Shown here: positions 39,401 to 48,400 of the stretch, one piece after another
Numbering within the stretch: position 1 is the first letter of the stretch
Layout: each line of letters starts with the position of its first letter
NCBI RefSeq assembly: GCF_964355755.1
Contig: NC_092670.1
Location: forward strand, 8,617,201 to 8,681,200
DNA from: Antedon mediterranea
Lineage: Eukaryota > Echinodermata > Crinoidea > Comatulida > Antedonidae
DNA length: 64,000 nt
Direction: 5' to 3'
The notes under the pieces: generated by a model
What the model was told of the DNA's origin: nothing
The model's input: only the letters and a program-made list of their open reading frames with translations
Database searches by the model: none
Translations under genes and position numbers: made by a program

Positions 39401-42400
39401 AATAGCCCTCTGGACGTACTCGCGGTCAATGGAACGTCGCGGTTTTCTAGGCGCTGAAGCTACGAAGTGAACGCCAACGATTTTTACAGTATTCCCCGAC
39501 TCGACAAAAAGTACCTGTGTTCCCTCCTTCCCAGATATGGGATAGGCTCCCCGACGAGGGGATAGATAGAGCCCATGCGGATACACAGTTGATGATCTTA
39601 ACCTGGATGTTTTACTATTTTCATGAGATTTAAAACATATGTTTTCTTAGAATATGCCAATTGCGCATTCTTTTGACATCATACTTTACTAACTTATGAC
39701 GTCATAGGTACGTTATATGGTAATTTAAATATTAATTGGAAAGTTTAATACCACATTTAAATAGCGGGTATTCTGAATTTATGCTAATTAACCTTTAGTT
39801 TTTGATGTCTGACCGTATCATGTTCATTTCAACAGGAAAATGTTAGAAAATTGTTTTCCTGCGGTTTCTACATTTTTTTTAGCATAGGATAATGTCATTT
39901 AAGCAGTTATAACATAATATATGACGTCACAACTACCTTATGACGTCATAGTTACGTCATATGGTAATTTAAATATGCTAGTTTGAAAGTTTAATGTCAC
40001 ATTTATATTTACTCGTAATGCACTTAGGTGGTCTAAAATCAACCGTTGAGGAGATATGGGAACTTCAAATGGTAAATGGCGGCCATTTTGAAATTATGCC
40101 AATTAACCCACTTTCCGGTGTCCGATTTCGATAAATTTTGGATATGATGTTTATTTGGACCATATCAACTAGACAACACATTTCTGTTGCATTTAACATA
40201 TCTAAACGATTTCCTCTTCATAAAATGACTTATTTGACCTAATTTGAGCTTTGACCCTTCATATCTCAAAAACGCCCCCTCCCCGTCGCCCTTCATATTC
40301 GTATTCTACAGCCAAAATTACCCCAGAAAAAATACATGAAGTAAATTCTGAAAAAAGTGACACCTACACCTCAAATACGACTGGTCTATAAGGGTAGGGA
40401 AATACATATCATAACAATTCAAATAAATAAAACTACAATAAAATATATAAATTGTAATACAAGTTCCATAAAATTCAAAATTAGCTTTAAAATTATTTAA
40501 ATTTAATACAATATTTCGATATATACACAAAGGTTCAAAATGCAATGTATTTAAAATATTGCATATTGCACTATTACCATTATATAGCATTTTACCATTG
40601 AAAGATTTTGTAAACTTTATGCTAAGAGACCTTGGAAAAAAAGATCAGAAATTAAACATATTCAATCTTTATTAAGATTAGGATCTGTATTACTGAACAT
40701 CAGTTTTTTCTTTTAATTTATGTTTTAAATTATTATTTTGTTGGAGACATGAACATTTTTGTTGGTTTTCAAGAGCTATCTGCTCTATCATTTCAGTGAT
40801 TTTTTAATATATTTAGTTAAGACTTCATGTGTGTTTATGCATATTTTTCTTGTTTTACATATTTGTTTAGTTAAGTTTGTGAGTTTGTAACTTTTTATTT
40901 ATGAATGCACCAATGGTCATTGATTGAGTGCCACCGATCTAAAGGTGTAAGTTCAAATATATAAATAAATGGCACATGTGAAGTAAATACATTTGCAAAT
41001 TGGAGACAAAATATATTACTGTTATTTTTTTATTATGAATTAGGTTTAATAATGTATGATTTGATACTACAGTAGGACCTCTTCTTTGGGACATCTCTAT
41101 TCAGAGGATGCCCCCTATTAGGGAGACACTTTCCGACAAAAAAAGGGGAAATATAAGTTTTAACTTGACAGTCAAATGTACAGTATTTTTGAAAGGATGA
41201 CTGCTAATTATTATTCATTTTGGTATTTATGTATAGTTTTTTCCTGCGAAAATCCCTATTAAAGGGACAATTTCAGATTTTGGTTAGTGTTCAAATGGTT
41301 CTACTGTATTCTTAAATAATCATCATTGTACTTGCTTGTATACTTGCTCAATTCTGTAATTATTGCCTTAGTTAGTTAGTCTACCAATCACAGTACAGTA
41401 GTCTAACAATCACATTTTTTTCTGGAAACTAGAATTGTAAGAATGATTTGCAGAACATCAGATAAAAATAATGTGGGTTGTCATGGGGCGGGTGGGTACG
41501 TAAATATGGATTTTGAATCAACCAATGATAGGGACGTAATTTTAGTTTCAAAAGAGTAGGCCTATGTATAAAACGAGTAAGACTTTAGTTGAAACTGCTG
41601 AGATAACACTTTTTGCAGGTTAAAATTTAATTTTGACAGGGTTATTATCAAATTTTTGTGTTAACATTTATAAAGTCTAGGCCTCTACCTATGCCTCATA
41701 TGAGCGGACTGCAAAATAAAACACCAATATATACCACCATCAGGTACTATAGGCAGCCAGAGAGCATGGTCAGAGTAGGAATTAATATAATTCATATTAA
41801 CTCTGCATATTAATAAGATCAATTGTATGATTGTTTGTGGAGAAGCAGCCTCAATCAAGCAAGACAAGTTGTACTCTTCTAGCTAGGGGAAACATCATCA
41901 AATGTTTTACTAAACTACCTACTGTAGGCCCAGAATCTTTCATCATCACATCATTTCACAACAAACAAGTTGGAGTTTGTGTACCCAGACGTACATGTTG
42001 GGCGTTCACGTTGTCAAAATGCATACACATCATCTTAGGTGTTGAATCTCTGAAATTTCTAAGCATGTATAATAAAATATTTCCAAGTAAGTAGTCAATC
42101 GCATGTGGCTGAACCTGGTTAACTGGATAATTGTAGAAACCATAAATAATTGAATGTGTTTTTCTAGATAATACTGTGTTTCGAGCTAAAATATTATAGG
42201 TATACTATTCTTTGACCATTTTTTTGTTTCTGTCTTGAAACCCAACTACTGTTTGTAGATCAGTACTAGAGCCATTTTGTAAATGCTAAAGTAGCGACAT
42301 ACCAATGTTATATCATCTAGTTGTAAACCATTATAAATAGATTATTATGATTTCTTGCAGGATGGAAACACTCCACTTCATCTTTATATGAGCATATTCC

Positions 42401-45400
42401 ATAAAGGGTTTTACTATTATCCAAGGGAGCGTGGTATTGAATTAGAGATACTGAACAGACTTGTGCATCAAGATGCATTAGCCACATCAAACAAAGTAAT
42501 GTACAATAAATCACAATAAAACACAATATCAAAAAATGATAGTAGATAAATTTTAGATAATGGCAGTCAGTAAATTCTACTACAAATACAATGTATGTAT
42601 GTATGTATAATATATATATATATAATGCATCTGTCAAGGGGCGTTTATTCGAGAGGCCGTTTATTCAAAATGATGTTCTATGGGGACGTTATTCGAGAGG
42701 GCGTTTATTTTAAGTAAGGCGTTTATTCTAAGTAAGGCGTTTATTCAAATGAATACGCTAACATAGTATTCCATTATTATCATTATTATTGCAAATTGTA
42801 AAATATACATTTGCAAAATAAATAAAAATGTAAAATTACTGATGTTTTCACTTTTAGTACTAGATCTGTACTAGAACCATTTTGTAAATATTAAAGTATC
42901 AACATGCCGATTTTATATCATCTAGTTGTAAACAATCATGTCTTGATGATTATGATTTATTTCAGGATGGAAACACCCCACTTCATCTTTATCTGAGCAT
43001 ATTCAATACAAAGTTTGGCTATTATCTAATGGAGCATGATCAATTTGAATTAGAGATACTGAACAGACTTGTACATCAAAATGCATTAACCACATCAAAC
43101 AAAGTAATGTACAATAAATGTTAAGAAATTTAAACCTTAAACCTGTCTATTTTAGTACATCAATGGAGGAAATAAATATATATAGATATTTCCTCTATAT
43201 GGTACATCCAATGTAATGGATGAAGATATACTATAGAAAGCATATTTTATTTTGAATTGTAGGTTTAATATGTATGAATTTATACTATTTTAATAGTAAT
43301 CATTGCAGCTGTTTCTGCAGTAAAATCATTACTAGAGCCATTCTATTATTTATTATTTTATTTATTTATTTACTTTAATTATTTAATTTATAGATATTTA
43401 TTTTAGAACAGACTTGACAGTGGTATATTTTTTTTTAATATATTATTAGTTTGATTTTGGTTTAGATAGCAAAATCAATTTATGTCTTAACTTGTTTATA
43501 GAAAGGAAAGACGCCAGTGTGTATTTTAAAAGATAATGATCAGATGGACCTAGAAGTAAAACACACGATTTTGAAGTTATTTGACAGTAAGTTAATGTTT
43601 TTAAAATAATTTAACCCCCTGAATGTCAACCTGTAGTTCTAAATTAAAAACAAGTTTCGTACTATTTAATTTGACTGTACAAAAAGTAAAGTACAAAAGG
43701 TAAAAGGTTTGGGAATACACCATTTCCTGCTGTTTTGATATTAGTAAACCTAAACCTGTTTACCAGAAGGTGGCAAACGAGACATATGAAAATCAATCTA
43801 AAACAAGAGCGATATCAAAACTACTGACACTATGCTTTCAATGTCAGAAAGCATTCGACATTATATAATAAAATAATACAAACTAAAGTCAACATTTTTT
43901 AATCTTCTGTTTAACTGGATATTGAGAAAATTCGGATTATGCCCTTTGCATACCTTATTTCTAGTAGTGTACATTCTTTGTGCACATGAAATTTGTGAGT
44001 ACACAAAACTATTGTTTTGGCGTCCCTGACACAAGCTTTTGCTTTTTTGGTGACGCCACCATTTTGGAAATAAATGTTGATTTTGATTGATTGTAATTGC
44101 TTCATGTCCCATCCATAGGATGACACAGTGAGAATAAGTATCTTGCGTGGATATAACGAATATTGCACAAACAGGTTTCGAATACATTCCCATTGCATAC
44201 AAGTCTGCTTCTTTACTTTGATGCCATACTTACAATCTAATTATTTGCGTCCAATAAACTTGAACATCATTTACTGGATATTTATCCACATACACATATC
44301 ACTTTTATTTGATTTCTGTGATCACTGAATTGTATTTTCAATGTTTTGAACAAAATCCTCTACTTGATAAGGCAGAAATTGAAATTCTTTTGATTTTAAG
44401 ATGTTTATTAATGCATTTTATTGAAATACAAAATAAAGAAAATGTACCTTGCATTTAAATGTGTTTATTATTGTTAGCTCAACAGTCTAAAATGGATCAA
44501 ATGACACCAGAGAGTCAAGCAGCAAGAACTACTACTGAAAAAGAATCTGAAGAGACTGTATCTGTCACAACTGTTGGCCTGTCACCGCCTAGAAAAAGGT
44601 TATCATGTAAGTCTATAATGAAATGTAACAAATAATACAAATAAAGTGCAACCAAAGATTAATGTTAAACTAGAAGTTTTTGAAGTTATGTAAGAGTAAA
44701 TTTTTAGGGTTAAACACAAATCTTTCACTTTTTGTACTGTTATATAATGTTATATAAGACTGAGTCTTCGAGCAAACAACAAAAAACTTGATAATCCTCC
44801 GCCATATTATTGGAAGTCCTTAATACACGATGGTAATACCCTCGTGCGGTTCACCATTGAAATTAGAAATCGATTTGATGCTCTCCAAGATGAAAGTGTG
44901 ATCGACAATCCTGATACCACCTATGAAAACTTTGTGAAAGCACACTGTGAAGCCGCTTCCAACTGTATTCCCTTGAAACCTAAAAAACGCAAAAGAGTAC
45001 CCTGGGAAACGCAGGCTATTCAAGACCAACGAGAGAGGATCAAACGATCAGCAACTTGTAAAAATGCTAACCCTACACCCCAAAACATCTCAAAATTCAA
45101 CAGAGAGAAGTTAAAGTTGACGAGGCTCTATCAAATCGAACTGGAAACCTATCTGCAAACTAAGATTGACTCGATTAAGCAATATTCGGTGAATAAGCAA
45201 TCATCGATGGCCTGGGATACGATTAATGAAATCTCGGGTAGAAAGCGCATCAGTCAAGCAAAGCTGAAAGCCACCAGTCAAAATGATCGTCTAAATCAAT
45301 GGAAAAACCACTTCAAGAACCTTCTTGGCAACATTCCCAATATAACCAATGTGGAAACCATTGAGCTATTTCCAGCACAGACTGAATCTAACATCAAAAT

Positions 45401-48400
45401 CGGTCCTTTTAACGACGAAGAGTTAAACAAAGCACTCACAAAAATGAAAAATGGAAAATCCCCAGGACTTGATGGGATTCCTCCAGAAGTGTGGAAAACG
45501 AAACATTTTAACAACGTACTCTTGAAGTGTTGCAATGAGGTCTATGAACAAAGACCTATTCACTACTGAACAAGAGGCTGCATACTACCATTTCCAAAAA
45601 AAGGAGATCTTGGAAAGGCCGAAAACTACAGAGGAATAACTCTCACCCCCATTGCTGCCAAGATCTACAATCTTATGCTCTTGAATAGAATACAACCATG
45701 GATCGAGACAATACTTCGTAAAAACCAAAATGGTTTTAGACAGGGACGCTCAGCAAGCAGCCAGATTCTCACAATTAGGAGAATACTTGAGGGAGTGCGT
45801 GACAAAAATCTTCCTGCAGTCCTCCTCTTTGTAGATTTCGCAAAAGCCTTCGATTCTGTCCATCGTGAAAAGATGCGTGAAATTCTTCTCGTCTACAAAA
45901 TTCCACCTGAGATTGTCAATGCCATAATGATGCTGTACAAAAACTCAAGTGCCCTGGTTCGTTCTCCAGATGGTGATACTGATCCGTTTCAGGTAAAAGC
46001 AGGCGTCCTTCAAGGAGATACTCTCGCTCCCTACATCTTCATCATATGTCTTGATTATGTTCTCCGCTCGGCTATTGATCCACTCAACAAACACGGCTTA
46101 ACATTGAAGCCAAGAATCAGCAAGAGGTTCCCTGCGACATTGGTAACTGACGCTGATTATGCTGACGATATAGCCCTGTTGTCGAACACGATTGCTGGAG
46201 CAAAAACCCTCCTACACGCCCTTGAAAATGCTGCATCCTCAATCGGCCTCCACATAAATGCCAAAAAGACAGAAAGTATGAACGTAAACTGTCAAGGTCA
46301 AATTCAAACTAGCTCCGGATACGCTCTCAATCAAGTCGACCAGTTCACCTATCTTGGCAGCAACATTGCCTCAACAGCAAAAGACGTTGATATACGTATC
46401 AGCAAAGCCTGGTCAGCTCTCAAACGCCTGACTGTCATATGGAAGTCCAACATCTCAAACAACATGAAGAAAAATTTCTTCAAGACCACAGTCGAGTCTG
46501 TCCTTCTCTACGGGTCATCGACATGGACCCTAACTAAGAAACTTGAAAACACTCTAAACGGAACATATACTAGGATGCTACGAGCCGTTCTTAACGTTTC
46601 GTGGCAAGATCACCTCTCCAACGCTCAGCTATATGGGAATCTTCGCAAGATCACCGATGTTATCAAAGAAAGAAGAGTCCGCTTTGTTGGACACTCTTTC
46701 CGCAACAAAAGTGAACTGATAAGCGAACTTATGCTCTGGATGCCATCACATAGGACAAGAAGACCAGGCAGGCCCCCAAAATCATTCATTGACCAACTAG
46801 TTGCGGACTCCGGCCATACAATTGAAGAGCTACCAGGAGCAATGATGAACAGAGACGGCTGGAAAGAAGTAGTCAAAAGGATCCGAGCAAGCTCGACGCA
46901 GTATATAGTAGTAGTAGTATATTTTGTACAAAACTGAATTGTAACTTAATTCATCATATTAAGCACATCTCCTAAATGTATGTATTAATATTCAAAGCTT
47001 GATTTTTTTATCATTGTGTTTTAAATATGTGATCATTGTCATTCAAAAACAGGTGATTCTGAGACAAATTACACATGCAAATTAAAAAAAAAAAATTAAA
47101 TGTTTAAGATTCAATTCAAGTTTCATTAAAGACCCATTCTCTACAATTGTTGACGTTTTGTAAAAATAATGCATATACTGTATATTACTTTCAAAACATT
47201 AAACCAGGTCATTAAATGTATGTTTTATTGTAAATTATGATAAAACGAGAGAAACAATGCACTACTTAAGTAGTCCGCGTTGAATGTCCTTTAGTTTTGT
47301 AGGCCTACTGGTAAACAGCAGTAACGTACGGACATCGTACACTTACTATAGGCCTATTGTAGCCTGACGTTGCAAATTGGGAAAACCCGGTAATTTAAGT
47401 ATACGATTCTTACACTTGTTTTGACCTTCAAGATCGATCGAACATGGGTGAATCCCAGAAGAAAAACGAAAAATTAAGTAGATAATCATAATATATGTAC
47501 TTGCAATCAAATAAACAAACCTGCTCATTATGGAACTAGAAGAAAAACTATGCATATGAAAATGAAGCTTTAAAATCTTATGGAAATCGAACAATAACTT
47601 TTTCAGCTTAATCCTGCTAACAACTAAAGGAAAAAAACACCCAGACACAATCGACCTCATCATAACCATTCTGGCAAAGTTAATAAAAGGTTATTTATAG
47701 ACGAAAAATAAGGAATTTTCTACAAAATTATATAATTTGGAACTGATGATATGGCTCTTACAATTTTCAAATCTTTTCTTTAGAACCATTCTGTTTTTCT
47801 TTTACCGCATACTTATTATAGTTAATTTTATTTCCAGTATATCACCAGCCACTTTTCTCTATGCTTGTAAATTTTTAAAATAAATTGTTAGCTCAACAGT
47901 CTGTAGTCGATCAAACAACACCAATGAGTCAAGCTGCAGGGTCTAGCAGTACTACTGGAAGAGAATCTGAAGAGATAACATCAATGTCTGAAACTACCAC
48001 AAATGTAAGACGGTCGACAAGTAGAGAAGAGTTACCATGTAAGCCCGTTCAAAGTTAACAATGTTTTGTAAGAATTAGTTCTTTGATGGTAAAAAAAAAA
48101 TACATGTACAAATGAAACTGAACTGAACAAGTTAATTGTAGCTAACCAGATATCATTAGTTTCATAATATTGTAACTAAAATTACATTAGTAGCGGCAAG
48201 TTCCTATTATCGTACTCAAAACACCACGTCTCCTTAGTTTGCTGGTATAAATCTGTATTATAACAATTCTCATTGTCATTAAAGTATAAAAACACACTAT
48301 AAAATATAATAATTTTATTATAAAACTCAGAACGGTTCTTCTGCACAATACCGTAATTCTTTTTATAATACTTTATTTTTTTCTAGATATTCTGACACTA

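Larger units (their letters stand above)
36738..40388. mobile_element. 3.65-kb element with inverted ends and TAA duplication
   Basis: The left end TAGACCAGTCGGATCTGGAG with GGTGTCACTTTT matches the reverse complement of the right end (TAGACCAGTCGTATTTGAGG with GGTGTCACTTTT). TAA lies outside both ends (36735-36737 and 40389-40391). A 3-bp TWA-type duplication would suit PIF/Harbinger, but no transposase is recognised. The interior holds smaller repeats described separately. Confidence 0.6.

Noticed and set aside
42317-42637. 106-codon minus-strand ORF
   Set aside because: It is the antisense of ankyrin exon 19 and its introns; low-complexity peptide.
43861-44202. Minus-strand ORFs of 95 and 113 codons
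   Set aside because: Overlapping in two frames, no recognisable motif, inside an intron of the plus-strand gene.
47346-47669. 107-codon minus-strand ORF
   Set aside because: No recognisable domain and it lies in the intron between linker exon A and linker exon B.
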